64,000 nt of DNA, taken from assembly GCF_905475345.1 (NCBI RefSeq), contig NC_066602.1:558001-622000 (forward strand), in the 5' to 3' direction. A program made the translations under genes and the position numbers. Positions 1 to 10,192 of the stretch are shown here, piece after piece. This DNA comes from Vespula vulgaris. Lineage: Eukaryota > Arthropoda > Insecta > Hymenoptera > Vespidae. The stretch's first letter is position 1. Each line of letters opens with the position of its first letter. A model generated the notes under the pieces. The model made no database searches, was not told where the DNA came from, and was given only the letters and a program-made list of their open reading frames with translations.

Positions 1-469
1 TGATGTTATTATTAAAATAATTTGAAATTATTAATACAAAAATCATTAATAATAATTACTTATATTATATATAATTACAGTTTTACTTGCATATTGCAAT
101 TAAAAAAGAGAAAAGTAACTGTCAATTTCGTTAGAAGATTTCAAGTTTTATGAAATAATTTTTCAAGTGCATAAAGGAAATAAAAATATAACTACATAGT
201 TACAGGCGAGGGGAAATTATTCATCCCCAAACTAGAAAATTAATATCTAGGAATCTTGGTCTTCTAACGAGACGACGTGGGATTAACTAATCCAGGGGAA
301 GTCATTCCTTCCGTGATTTTCGACCCAGTAATACGCAAGTGTGTGTCATACGCGAAATAATCCCTAGCTACCATACTTCCGAAAGAACAGCTTTACAAAT
401 AACAAAGACGGTTTAAACACCATTATCTCTAGTCATTCCATTATTCCATCAATCTTCTTCAAAATTTAG

Positions 470-640
470 CAGTAGCTATTTGCATAAGATTTATTAGAAA
501 ATAACATTTCCATATTATAGAAATTACCGGATAATTACTCCAATTTGGGTTTAATACCATTTCGAATATTTGTGATAAATTCACTTGTAAATAAAAATAC
601 TTTCTTCGACTGTATAAAATCTTCGAAGATATTCAATAAA
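470..640 (-). pseudogene. Family A remnant (deleted form)
   Basis: Read on the minus strand, the stretch follows the deleted copy at 30941 base for base over much of its length, including the junction between early exon 1 and mid exon 2. The start codon is lost (ATA in place of ATG). A further equivalent lies at 9720-9900 and a duplicate at 56500-56670. Confidence 0.4.
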
Positions 641-920
641 TTATTATAAGGTATATAGATACGATATAGATTGTATAGTCCACATTACATTTTAGAATGA
701 AAAATTTATCTTATGTCTAAAATATCTTACCATTCAATAAACACAGCATTGATTGATTTTCCATTTAAGCATAAATGTAAAAAGGAAAATGTTTCCATAT
801 ATTAATCTCGTTGATGGTCTGGCTTGATTTGTACTATCCATATAGGACGTATAGTCGGATGTACGGAAGAACAGAAAGTGTCAATGAAAATGTGTTTCAC
901 TTTGGATATGCAATGTTATA

Positions 921-1225
921 TTATCTGGTGGAGCGTTGTTCTTCTTTGGAATTACAATTCAAATATAAGTCAATTCGGCTCCTTTGCAATACATCCAGGC
1001 TATTGGAACTGCTTTCGTCTTCCGTTGGTTTAGTATATCCCTGAAACATTATAAGATTCGTAGATTAGTTAAGAGTTACGGAAGTCGTTCAATTGTACAT
1101 CTAATTGTACTGTCCTCAAAAATAAATTTTGTTTCATCCTTTTAAGCGATATAAAGTACCTTTTCCGAAATGCAACAAACAATTATTTAGATAGCATTGA
1201 TCACGAAAATCAGTATCATTTCCAT
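921..1225 (-). pseudogene. Family H copy, inverted in U1
   Basis: Exon 2 is 921-1040, 39 codons plus stop, starting GYTKPTEDES; it shares SRIDLYLNCN with the U2 copy. The acceptor CAG is at 1041-1043. Exon 1 (ATG at 1225) ends after 12 codons at the same stop as in 10193-10515, so the stop predates the duplication of U1 and U2. A duplicate lies at 56951-57255. Confidence 0.5.
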
Positions 1226-1455
1226 AATGTATACTTGAAATTTTATAATAAATCACAAACTCATGACTACTAACAAATTTACTTTACATTGATAGTATAA
1301 GCAAATGACCAGTAAGAATGAAGAAATTGTTTCCACCGCCTGAATTACTTGTATAACGGATCTCTTAAACGTATGAAGTATGCACGAACAAATATTTGTT
1401 GTACCACAATCGCTCGCGTATTACTAGTTCGACAATCACCCAAGGAATGACCTGC

Positions 1456-1568
1456 AGCTTCATCGCCGTCCTCCGAACGACGGTATTTATACCCCGCACA
1501 ACGCTTTGGATTCTTAACCCAGCGAACACGATAGCGCCCTTTGCACAGGGTTATTACACTTGATGTAG
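1456..1568. promoter_or_regulatory. Unusually conserved 113-bp block
   Basis: Identical over 113 bp to 10746-10858 while flanking sequence differs every few bases. It is more GC-rich than its surroundings and contains a TATTTATA box followed by CCCCGC, and a short dyad (CCGTC...GACGG). The inverted counterpart at about 47690-47760 lacks it and has unrelated sequence at that point. It could be a promoter, a replication or processing signal, or the track of a recent conversion. A duplicate is at 57486-57598. Confidence 0.4.
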
Positions 1569-1599
1569 ATTAATCAATATACAGAAAGAACCAAGATGC

Positions 1600-2110
1600 T
1601 CATAAGTTACGAGGAAATGAATTTCTCTATTGATCTCTTTTAATTGGATGTATCATTATTCTTCTTCTTGCTCTTCTATGTTCTTCTGTCGTCTCTTTAT
1701 TCCCATCCTTTTCTTTACAATTTGAAATTAGAAATTAATTAAAGAATTCTGAAAATTGGCAAATATGTTTCTTCTTGTTTTTGTCGTTAAAAATATTTAT
1801 GAATGAGAATTAATTTGGTGCAAAGAATACTGTTTGACAATTTTTTTTTGGTATACTACTTTCTGTTCTTTTTCGATTACTTAATATAACAATCTCTTTT
1901 TTACACATCTGTCTTTTTTTAAAACGCATTAGTAAAGAATATGGATTAATACAAAATCATTCGTCACTTTTTTTCCCGAATATCATCTTTATCTCTTTTA
2001 CGTATTTTATTTCGACACCATTTACGTAAGTCAATCAGAATTTCCTATTACGCGATTAAACGCAGCGGAAATGCTTCATTTCATATGGATTGTGGGGAAA
2101 TGAATTTCTC
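1600..2110 (-). repeat. Spacer module, inverted, U1
   Basis: Reverse-complement version of 5150-5710, with both end blocks recognisable (GAGGAAATGAATTTCTCTAT at 1611-1630; GGGGAAATGAATTTCTCTAT near 2094-2113). Its inverted partner in the same unit makes U1 itself a large hairpin around about 3.6 kb. An equivalent in U2 is 10870-11400. Confidence 0.45.
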
Positions 2111-2194
2111 TATGAATATAGATTTATCGACAGGTAGATTTATTGAATAGTCGACATAGAGACTTGAAATGAACCTGAGGATGGTATATTTTAC

Positions 2195-2265
2195 TTATTA
2201 TAATTATTATACTTATTAATATTATTATTATTATACTTATTATTATTGTATCTATTATTATATCA
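2195..2265. repeat. (ATT)n/TATTA simple repeat
   Basis: Irregular run of TTA/ATT units within the AT-rich spacer after the inverted module. A duplicate is at 58225-58295. Confidence 0.85.
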
Positions 2266-2279
2266 AAATATAAGTTATA

Positions 2280-3780
2280 AATGCTGTAGAAAGGCAGCAT
2301 TTTCTTGAAATTTAGTTTCCTTCCAAATATAGTTTCTTAAATCCTGCTTTCTACGTAATGCCAACACATTTCGTCATGATAAATATGTATGAATGAATAA
2401 TTACGTACCAAAAAAAATTTCCACAAAAATTTCCAAAGGAAGTTATGTAAAATTAAATTTTTACAAAGTAAAGTGACTGAAAGGAATGGGGAGAATCAAA
2501 AGAAGAAAAAAGAATCAAAAAGAGAAATGTATCTAAAAAAAATATCCCCTTTACTGCAGCAAGTATCCGAAAATATTGGGAACATTTGGATAGAATTACT
2601 AGGGATGATACCCTCCTTAATATACGAAAAATAATTAGTGGAAACAATGCTCGCTCCACCATTTAGAGAGCTTACTACCTATATGCGGTGGTTGAATAGC
2701 CGTTTATTCTGAATTGAACCCATATTCTCGTTCAAACAAGTTTCTTGGAGTTTCTGAAGAGAGATGGTTCAGAATGATATAAAAGCTCGCAGTCAGTCAC
2801 GATAATGGAAATCATTTATATCATTTTAGAAAATATGCTCTCGGATAGATAAACGATATTTCAATTTTATATCGTTTAATGTTGACCCAAGAATTTATTT
2901 TCATAGGATTTTTTTCATTTACCATGTTTTAGAGAATCGCATAATTCTATATACATATATATGATCTATATTCGAGACGCTACATTACAGATCTTATTAT
3001 ATAATTTCGTGTTTAACACTAGGATATACCGTTTTATAAGATACAATAGAAAGTTGGATAGTTTTTGATTATTATTTTACACTACATTTCACACTGTGCA
3101 ATTCTTCTTCGATATGTTATTGTATAATATCGAACAGAAAAGAAAATATAATTAGAGCTACCGGATTTATGGTATGTTTGTTTATACATTTTTACGATTT
3201 AATCGTATGATCGTATATAGAGCCGACCGCAGCTGTTGCCTCTTCCATGATGTTATATCGTGCTTGCTCTCCCTATTGACTCTAATACTACCTATTGACG
3301 AGTCTAACATGTGAGTTGATTTTCTTGGCTGATACTAGTTGAATTGCAGGCTTTAATGTCAGTTAATCAATTAGAATAGAGATACATGACTCAAGGAGAA
3401 CGGGAGTACAAAGAGACAAATGGAGAATCTTCGAGAGATACATATCGACAATCGAACCGGTATCGTATGTTTTCGTAAATAATCGTATTAGTTTTCTTTT
3501 TGTAATTATCATACTTTCCGCTTGCTTGAAGCGAAAGTCTGTTTCAGAGGGTTTGAAAGAGATTTGACGTATTTTCCTGTTAGAAATAAAATCCTGAATA
3601 TAAACTCAAATATTGTGATAAATAGTTAGGAATCTTAAAAAGTATATTAAAAGATTAATTGAACGTTTTTAATATCTTCGGATGATTTTGAAGTATGTTT
3701 AACAAAAATAAAAAATCAAAGAGATCGAAATTTTTTAAGGATCACTTTTTTTCAATACCACCGTGTAAATCGTTTAATTC
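2280..3780. repeat. AT-rich non-coding modules shared with 20.7, 33.6 and 35.2 kb
   Basis: No gene seen. The stretch is a chain of modules found elsewhere: 2340-2660 with 20740-21100, 33560-33850 and, inverted, 26740-27060 and 38640-39010; 2860-3130 with 11740-12060, 34090-34310 and 35240-35590; 3180-3700 with 35590-36110 and, inverted, 22030-22550. A compact GC-richer patch lies at 3220-3470. Confidence 0.6.
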
Positions 3781-3905
3781 TAATAACTATGAAATATGCG
3801 GACAGAGCAATTTAAAATTGCTCGAATATTCACTTTGATATATTAACATAATCATTTTTGACATTATTTTCCAAGAAATTCGACCTATATCGAAATGCGA
3901 CTCAC

Positions 3906-4476
3906 CTATATCGTCACCTTCGCCTTCTTCATCCCCTGTATCACCATTTTCTTCAAAATTGATTCGCAGAACTTCCTTTTTGGTATCTTTGAGAATCGCC
4001 GTGAGATTTTCTTTATCGTTCCCAAACACCCGAACGGCATTGAAATAAACATTATTACGGTACATATAATTTTCTAGCCAATTGCTATCCAAATTAACAT
4101 TAGTTCGATATACAAAGACACGGTCAACGTTATTGTAGATCCTTATTTTCCCTTCTCGACTGCGTTGCATCCTTCTGAAGATGGAACAAGATGAAATGAA
4201 AGAAGATTCCGGAATGAAATCTTCTTTTCTACGAAGGAATATTTCCCCATTAGAGAAAACATTCCACTTTGACCCACGATCTGTGTGTACCGTCGGACGT
4301 CTCTTCGACCAACCTTCTGAACGCAATCGATTATATCCTCTTAACGAAGCAGCTTACCTTTGGATCCTTTGAAGGGAGATATTTCCTAGCCCCCTACCAC
4401 CGTTCGAGCTTTGTAAAACAATACTACATCGGAATCGAGAAGGTTCGTCGTCATGACCTTTAAAAATGTTGTCTTC
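3906..4476 (-). CDS. Family B: multi-exon gene with acidic tail
   Basis: Function unknown. On the minus strand one exon runs 4476 to 4358 (119 nt, phase 2 at its end). Then comes a 183-nt intron with AAG|GTAAGC donor and pyrimidine-rich TTCCATCTTCAG acceptor, then an exon 4174 to 3906 (269 nt), whose end ATAG|GTGAG is another good donor. Joined, they give about 129 codons without a stop, and the phases agree exactly. The second exon holds VYRTNVNLDSNWLENY and ends in an acidic run (EENGDTGDEEGEGDD). The last exon was not identified, and the upstream end (TAG|GAAGAC at 4476) is a weak acceptor, so the gene is incomplete as drawn. Homologous regions are at 13641-14230 (minus), 48920-49490 (plus) and shorter forms near 6790, 16990, 46150 and 54950. 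The unspliced reading of 3787-4326 covers the same exon plus intron sequence. Confidence 0.45.
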
Positions 4477-4779
4477 CTATTTCTCTCTCTGGTTATTATC
4501 GATCACCTAACGAGCACGGTATAAAAGATGGTATTACGAGTAAGTTAGAGAGAAGAACGATGTTTCAAAAGGAAATGTCTTGCTATTGATACCTGCAAGA
4601 TCATTTATGGTATTCCCTACAAGCACTAGAGAAATTTTGAAAGACGTTGAGAATTTTAGATAATAAAATTTCTCCGACCTATCTGTAATTCAATGTGTGC
4701 TCTACATGCATAAGATATATGGATATGTAGTTTTTCCCCCATTTTTTCAAATTGGGCCTACAATGTGAAGTATCCCGTC

Positions 4780-5060
4780 AGTGTCGATGAACTGTATCGA
4801 AAGACTGAAAATTTCAAAGGACGACTAAATACTTCTCATCCTGATCACTTCGCCGATTATACAAATTTTTATTATGGAAAAAAGAAATCGAAAAAAAAAT
4901 ATTGTAAGCATAAATAACATCTTTGGCCGACGTTTGACAGATGGAAATAAAAAAATTTGGGAAATAACGCTCACAAGATATTTTTGTTATGAGAAAATTT
5001 CAACGATAAAATTAATTCCGTTTCATTTAATATTAACGCTTGATACAGCGCGATGAATTG
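4780..5060 (+). pseudogene. Family G remnant in U1
   Basis: The first half of the gene is deleted relative to 52383-52619. The remaining part has one frameshift; after it an ATG at 4874 gives a 60-codon frame ending at 5056, which shares KRNR and NNIFGRRLTD with the 52.4-kb copy. A duplicate is at 60810-61090. Similar remnants are at 14530-14790 and 28755-29110. Confidence 0.35.
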
Positions 5061-5149
5061 ATCGAAGCAGATGCGTTTATCACAATATGCAGTTCTGTAA
5101 TGTGGAACATTAGATATGGGAGTCAATAGGAAATGGCAACAGTCAGTCG

Positions 5150-5710
5150 AATTGAAAGAGATTGGCCCACAAACCTGTTTCCCCCTACTCTCATCTCTTA
5201 CGGAACATTCGACCGCGGAATAAGAAGTTTTGATTGACTGGCGTAAAACGTATTCAAATCAATAATGCGAAAAGGAAAATATATATGACGAATGATTTTC
5301 GGTAAATCTATATTCTTTGTCATTATGTAATAAAGAAAGACAGATGCTTGTTAACTTAAATAATACAAAGAAAACAGAAGGTAATATTACTAAACAAATT
5401 TACAAGCAATATTTCTTGTTTGATATTAATATATATTTTTAAATATTTTAAACGATAAAACTGGGAAAAATATTAATAGCCGATTATCAAAATTCTTTAG
5501 TTAATTTCTAGTTGCAAATTCTAAAGAACAGAAGGTATGAAACAAAGAAAAGACCAGAAACAAAAAAAGGAAAATAATTTCTCCAGTTAATGGGAGTATC
5601 ATTGAGAAGTTTTGCTTACTTACTTCCCACCCACGACATTTCGGCTCTTTCTTTGACATAATACGTGGTATTGATTAACTGCATAGAATGTAAATCTCTT
5701 TCCACCGAGC
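5150..5710 (+). repeat. Spacer module bounded by related 100-bp direct repeats
   Basis: Two blocks of about 100 bp, at about 5150-5270 and 5600-5710, resemble each other (TTTCGGCTCTTT..., then a GCGTAATA or GCGGAATA core, then TTGATTGAC/TTGATTAAC) and flank about 330 bp of AT-rich sequence. The same arrangement occurs at 14890-15415, 42060-42560 and 52840-53350 (plus) and 1600-2110, 10870-11400, 20060-20345 and 47790-48290 (minus). The pattern is like a small element with direct terminal repeats. No coding capacity is seen. Confidence 0.45.
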
Positions 5711-5989
5711 CACGCCTCGGAAATTAGCTAGGTCATCCAAGATGGCGATTTGCGGAAGAAATTCTGCAGAAGTCATCTTCTCAATAATTTTTGAAGGAGT
5801 AATACGCAAGTAAATGATAGAATGATCGCGTATATATTTCTTACGTTTCAAAAGAAACTTACAAGCAGTTCAAACAGTACTAACAATTTCTTCATTCTCC
5901 CTAGTCTTTTGTTCGTTATCGATATAAAGTAAATTTATCAGTAGTCATTAGTATATAATTTATTATAAAATTTCATTTCTATTGTGGTA

Positions 5990-6292
5990 ATGAAACTGAT
6001 TTTCGTGATCAATGCCATCCTAATTATTATTTTGTTGCTTTTCGGAGAAGATACTTTATCTGACTTAAATGGGCCTAACCCAATTTACCTTCGATGGCTG
6101 CATATTTAAATGAACAATTGAATGTCTATCCTAAGTCGTAACTAATTTACGAAATTTAAATTATGTCAGAGATATACCAGACTAAATGAAGGCAAAAGCA
6201 ATTCCAATAGTTCAGAAGTATTGCAGAGGATCAGAATTGAACGATATCTGGATTGTAATTACGTCCAAAGAAGATATATGGATTTCAACTAA
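5990..6292 (+). CDS. Family H: signal-peptide exon plus conserved second exon
   Basis: Function unknown. Exon 1 starts ATG AAA CTG at 5990 and is open for 39 codons to 6109. Residues 3-18 are strongly hydrophobic (IFVINAILIIILLLF), as in a signal peptide. Exon 2 begins after a TCAG acceptor at 6170 and runs 40 codons to the stop at 6292. An ACTAAT branch-point-like motif lies about 30 nt upstream of the acceptor. The second exon is the strongly conserved part: the frame starting RYTRLNEG is kept in copies at 15906, 47275, 10330 and 1040. The exon 1 donor could not be fixed: the likely AAG|GTACTT site of other copies reads AAGATACTT here, and its phase would not match exon 2. The pairing of the two exons is therefore inference. 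The frame opened by the ATG at 6186 overlaps exon 2. Confidence 0.45.
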
Positions 6293-6611
6293 GCTTAATA
6301 CGATCATTAAACATTTGACATCCAAAATGAAACGCTCTTCCATTGGTACATCCTGTTTTTCCTCAAATCCGACGATTCGTTCTACTTGGATAGTAGAAAT
6401 GTCGGAACGTCAACGAGCGTAGGAAATGGAAACGTTTACCTCTTCAGTCTTATATTTCAATGGTAAATCAAACAGTGCTGTCTTTATCGAATGTTAAGAT
6501 ATTTTAGAGATAATATATAATTTTTTTATTTTAAAGTATAATATGGAATATAAAATCTGTATCATAAGTATATTGTAGAATAATTTATTGAATTTTTACA
6601 GAGATTTTATC

Positions 6612-6690
6612 ATGGCGACTAGAATATTTCTATAGTGGAACATTATTCGAGCATATTGAAGCAGAAGAGTGTTTCAAGAGGCAGTTGAAA
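6612..6690 (+). pseudogene. Family A remnant: first nine codons only
   Basis: ATG GCG ACT AGA ATA TTT CTA matches the start of family A exon 1, then a stop (TAG) follows and the rest of exon 1, the intron and exon 2 are missing. The next recognisable sequence (from about 6655) is the start of the family B region. A duplicate is at 62642. Confidence 0.5.
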
Positions 6691-6699
6691 ATTCTAACA

Positions 6700-6990
6700 A
6701 AGGAAGGAACATCGTTAGCTATTGTTCATGTATGCATTATGTGATTGTGAATACCTAGGAAGAGGAAAAAGAAGAAAATACATACGTGCTTGACGACGAA
6801 GTTTCGAAAGACCAATATGGCGCTGTTTTATAAAACTTGGAACCCTCGTACGGGGAAATGGGAGGGACCTTCCTTCTTCAAAGCATCTAACCGTGAGCTG
6901 CTTCAGTTGGAGGGTATAAGCGATTGTGCTCAAAAAGATTTGTCGATGAGCCGTCCGACGTTCCACGCGGGGCAAGGATCACAGGGGAAT
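6700..6990 (+). pseudogene. Family B remnant, short form
   Basis: The family frame runs from about 6662 (arginine-rich start), crosses a stop at the TAG before GAAGAGG (6750-6760), continues as EEEKEENTYVLDDEVSKD and meets TAA at the codon where the 4476 copy has CAA. The donor position reads CGTGAGC. No acidic exon follows. An alternative frame starting at the ATG near 6817 (MALFYKTW) is also open and similar in the copies at 17030 and 46170. The phase-matched splice in the 3906-4476 copy favours the first frame. A duplicate lies at 62730-63020. Confidence 0.4.
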
Positions 6991-7369
6991 TAAAATGAAA
7001 CTGAGGGACGTTTATCATATAAAATAATTGAACAGACAGGGACGATCAAAAGATTCATCTTTTTTCAAAGTAATACCATTAGCAGGGGAATACTTTTAAA
7101 TTAAACGTGAAATAGAAAGTCCACGTCACGTCATTGTTGTTCCATCGATTTAAATTAAATAACCATTCGATATAATTAAAAAGGTAGAAGTATTGAATTC
7201 TATATTTCAAACTGTTTGCCGAAATATTCACGACATATACATAAAAAATATTCGTAATACTTAATTAGAGTTTTTCTTAAATATTGATATTTGGATGAAA
7301 TAATTTGGTGCGTAACGCTAATTACCCATTTAGTATATTACGAAAGGAATTTCGTGATAGTGGATGTCC

Positions 7370-7601
7370 GTAATACGTTCTCCCATATTTATCCTCAAGT
7401 ACCTTCGTTTAAACCTTTCTCCATTATCTCTCTCCATGTACGTGTGCTCTGGTGCGCGTCTATCGGCATCAGATCGAGTGGCTTGCATTGAGTGTGCGTG
7501 TGTACGTAGAACTCCTGCCTTATTTTGATAATAAGGAAGGTATTTTTTCATTTGTTTTCTTGTCATCAAACCAAGCAAACAATAGGAGATTGGCTGTATA
7601 A
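7370..7601 (+). pseudogene. Family D C-terminal module, forward copy
   Basis: The frame ending LLPYFDNKEGIFSFVF...RLAV and TAA at 7599-7601 is the tail of family D without the N-terminal core. It faces the minus-strand D copy at 7890-8460, forming a head-to-head pair. Other forward tail copies are at 11600-11720, 17520-17640, 32905-33160 and 49965-50210. Minus copies are at 12770-12985, 27590-27850, 39540-39790, 41385-41540, 45395-45600 and 51110-51370. A CG-containing stretch in the middle (CGCGC, ACACAC) is common to most. A duplicate is at 63400-63631. Confidence 0.4.
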
Positions 7602-7889
7602 TTCAATAACCTATTTAGATTCATTGTTTGATAACAAGCTTACATATTTTGCAGAACAATAGCCTATTTTCTAAGGAACCAATTGATTTGGAACCTTATA
7701 TACGTTAGATTAGATAATTAGAAGTGTAATGGTATTATTGTTTTGCATTCTCCAATAGGGAGTAACTTTCCGGAACAATTTATCCGTTCATATGGAAGAA
7801 TCATATCAGCCGTGGTATATCGATCCGCAAAAGACAAATGAAATCATACAGCTAAATAGATAATTGAATTATACCGTTAATCCTATTAT

Positions 7890-8460
7890 CGCATTGTCTG
7901 CTTGGTTTGATGAGGGAGAACTAATGAAAAAATACCATCCTTGTTTTCGAAATAAGAGAGGAGATGTACGCAAACACGCGCACTCATTTCCGTCCACTTG
8001 ACTGGAACACGTATACGCGCATGTGCACGGAGAGAGTTAGTAATAAATCGTTCAATATGAAAGTGCTAAACGATAGGTAGGAGAGAACGTATTCCTCAAC
8101 GAGCAAATCGTTAAATGCCGATCAATACCCCTTAACAAGGGAATTTGTAGGCATGGAGAATCATATATTTTTGCAGAAAAATCGCAATTTTGTCCATTAT
8201 AATTTTCTATGATGTCTGTGATAAATGTTGAATCTATTCTTTTCCAACATTATCATCCCTCGCATTATCCGTGAGGTCTTTCCGTTTTTTTGTTAGATGT
8301 AATGACTATCACTCCTATCGTTTTCTTCCCGATTAATATTTTTTTTTTCTAAGATGTCTGTTTTAATGTTTGTCTTGTAGCCAAAATTCTCCTTCGATAT
8401 TACTTATGGCACGAAACTTACTCGTGTTTGGAAATTTTGCCATTCTCTTAATGAAAAAGA
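7890..8460 (-). pseudogene. Family D copy, minus strand in U1
   Basis: The conserved core (SAKIYDSPCLQIPLL) reads on the minus strand around 8190-8140. The tail module runs through 7890-8100, and the upstream acidic segment lies at 8230-8460 with an A-run where the second ATG should be. No long frame is open. Part is duplicated at 63920-64000, to the window end. Confidence 0.35.
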
Positions 8461-8724
8461 AATGAGTAAGTAAACAGGTTGGAAGACTGAAATTGTATAT
8501 TACGAAATCACGAAACGATATATACCAAAGGAATATTACGTTTCTGATTTTTTGGCTTATTAGTGTAGGGAACTATCTGTTTCACTAGAAATTTCAATAC
8601 GACACGAGTTCAGCTTCGCAAATCTCCCCTCAGTTTCATGATTGCTTGTTTACTCCATCAAATATCATTGCATCGTACGAAGCGTACTCGCGTACAATTG
8701 CAGACAAGTCCTTATCTCTCTCTT

Positions 8725-8945
8725 TAAGTGGTTTATAGAAGCCCTCAGACCGTTGTGAACGTACTTCTTTTTCATAAAATCGACTGACATTCTTTTCATA
8801 TAACTTGGTAATTTGACCATTTCTTGATTAACTAACCGAGTGGTTCTCTCGAAGGGAAAATACGGTAAAGAGGGGAAGGTAATATTAGGAAACCATAAAT
8901 GTGACGAAAGATTTTCTCCGAATTCGTTTTTTATTATTATGGAAT
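8725..8945 (-). pseudogene. Family F copy in U1, frameshifted
   Basis: The start region (SEKIFRHI) and the second half (RTTRLVNQEMVKLPSYMKRM, then MKKKYVHNG) are in different frames, with a one-base shift between. The second half is longer-lived and is very close to the 32153 copy. Confidence 0.45.
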
Positions 8946-9119
8946 AGCGAAAATGCTATCTTCGATAACTTGAGCAATATGCATTTGTTTACAAGAAAAG
9001 GAAATAATATTTGGAGAAAATGTTTTCATGCAATATGGCAGTAGATATAACTTCCGACGAAAAAATTTTTTAAGAGAGATGATTTTACTATAAGAATTAC
9101 ATAGTATATACGTAGCACG

Positions 9120-9250
9120 AAAATTTATAGTGATATCATTATGAATAATAGAATACTATATAGAATCATTAGGAATAATAGAATACTGGTAATAGAATAC
9201 TATAATATCCATAATATCATTATGAATAATAGAATACTGATAATAGAATA
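9120..9250. repeat. Short tandem repeat (AATAGAATACT)n
   Basis: Five or so irregular repeats of an AATAGAATACT core with ATTATGAAT or TGGT spacers. The related site near 55870-55930 has one or two units only. Confidence 0.8.
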
Positions 9251-9719
9251 CTATTAAGCATAAGTCAGACTTACAAAAAAAATAACAGTGCGAATTTCCT
9301 ATATTAATATCCGATTAACTTCATAAGAATTAGTCTTCATAATTACAATAATTATTATTATAATAATTAATTATATTATAAATAATTACAGTTTTATGTG
9401 ATTATTTCAATTAAAAAATAGACGAATTATTGTAAGATTCTCATTAGGAAATTCCATGATATATTACACAGATAATTTCGCATGAACATAGAGTATATAT
9501 ACATATAATTACATAACTATAGGAGTGGGGAAATTATTTATCCCCATGCGTTCTAGTTAGATAATTAGATTTTAGGAAGCTTGGTCTTCTATCCAGCTAA
9601 CATGTGGCTAATTAAACTAGGTTAAGTCATTCCTTCCGGGATTTGCGACCCAGTAATACGCAAGTGTGTCTCATACGCGAAATAATCCCTAGCTATCATC
9701 TTTATCACTAATCATTCTA

Positions 9720-9900
9720 TTATTCCATTAATATTCATTAAATTTGACATTATATTTGTATAAGATTTATTAAAAGATTTCATTTCCATATTATAGTACT
9801 TATCGGATAATTACTCCCATTTGGGATTCGTACCATTTAGAATATATGAGATAAATTCACTTATAAATAATAATACTTTCTTCGACTGCATATAATCTAC
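9720..9900 (-). pseudogene. Family A remnant (deleted form), second unit
   Basis: U2 equivalent of 470-640. It sits between the short conserved block at 9500-9690 and the inverted family-H copy at 10193-10515, as in U1. There is no open frame of interest. Confidence 0.4.
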
Positions 9901-10192
9901 GAAAATATTCAATAAATTATTATAAAATAAATAAATATGTTATAGACTTTATATTCGACATTACATTTTAGAATAAAAAATTTATCATATCTCTAAAATA
10001 TCTTATCATTAAATAAACACAGCGTTGATTGTTTTTCCATTTATAAGCAATTTTAAAAAGGAAAATGTGTTCATATAGTAATCTTATTGTTTTTCTGGCA
10101 TTTGTACTATCCATGTTGTACAATCGTATCGTCGTATGTACGTAAGAATAGATAGAATCAATGTGATTGCTTTTCACTTTGGATGTGCAATG

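Larger units (their letters stand above)
1..7970. repeat. Terminal direct duplication, first copy (period 56,030)
   Basis: The whole stretch recurs at 56031-64000 with a constant offset of 56,030 and no indel. I noticed four substitutions: 3580 T/A, 3714 A/T, 5709 G/A and 6044 G/A (second copy at 59610, 59744, 61739 and 62074). Neither end of the duplication is visible because the match runs off both window edges. It is either a circular molecule read past its start or a tandem array of 56-kb units. The few differences show the two copies are not one string pasted twice. Confidence 0.97.
1..9330 (+). repeat. Amplified unit U1 (about 9.3 kb)
   Basis: First copy of the large unit. Order of modules: a short conserved block at 200-365; inverted family A and H remnants (470-1225, minus strand); an inverted spacer module (1600-2110); AT-rich modules (2280-3780); family B on minus (3906-4476); family G remnant (4780-5060); forward spacer module (5150-5710); family H (5990-6292); A remnant (6612); B remnant (6700-6990); family D ends (7490-8215); family F remnant on minus (8725-8945). 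The same order recurs about 9.29 kb further on. Confidence 0.8.

Noticed and set aside
811..1044. Plus-strand ORFs at 811-1044 and 824-1033
   Set aside because: They are antisense to the family H second exon (921-1040, minus), whose frame is conserved in the other copies.
1456..1460. AGCT tetramer as a bracovirus circularisation site
   Set aside because: A four-base match is expected by chance about every few hundred bases, and AGCT occurs many times here. No surrounding conserved junction motif could be recognised from sequence alone.
3787..4326. 179-codon unspliced frame as the product
   Set aside because: It begins at a TTG and reads through a clear intron and a further donor. Only 4174-3906 of it is conserved in frame among copies, so the spliced model at 3906-4476 is preferred.
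6186..6422. 78-codon ORF overlapping family H exon 2
   Set aside because: It is read in a different frame from the second exon conserved in six copies. Part of its later section is also similar in other copies, so it is noted as uncertain rather than called.
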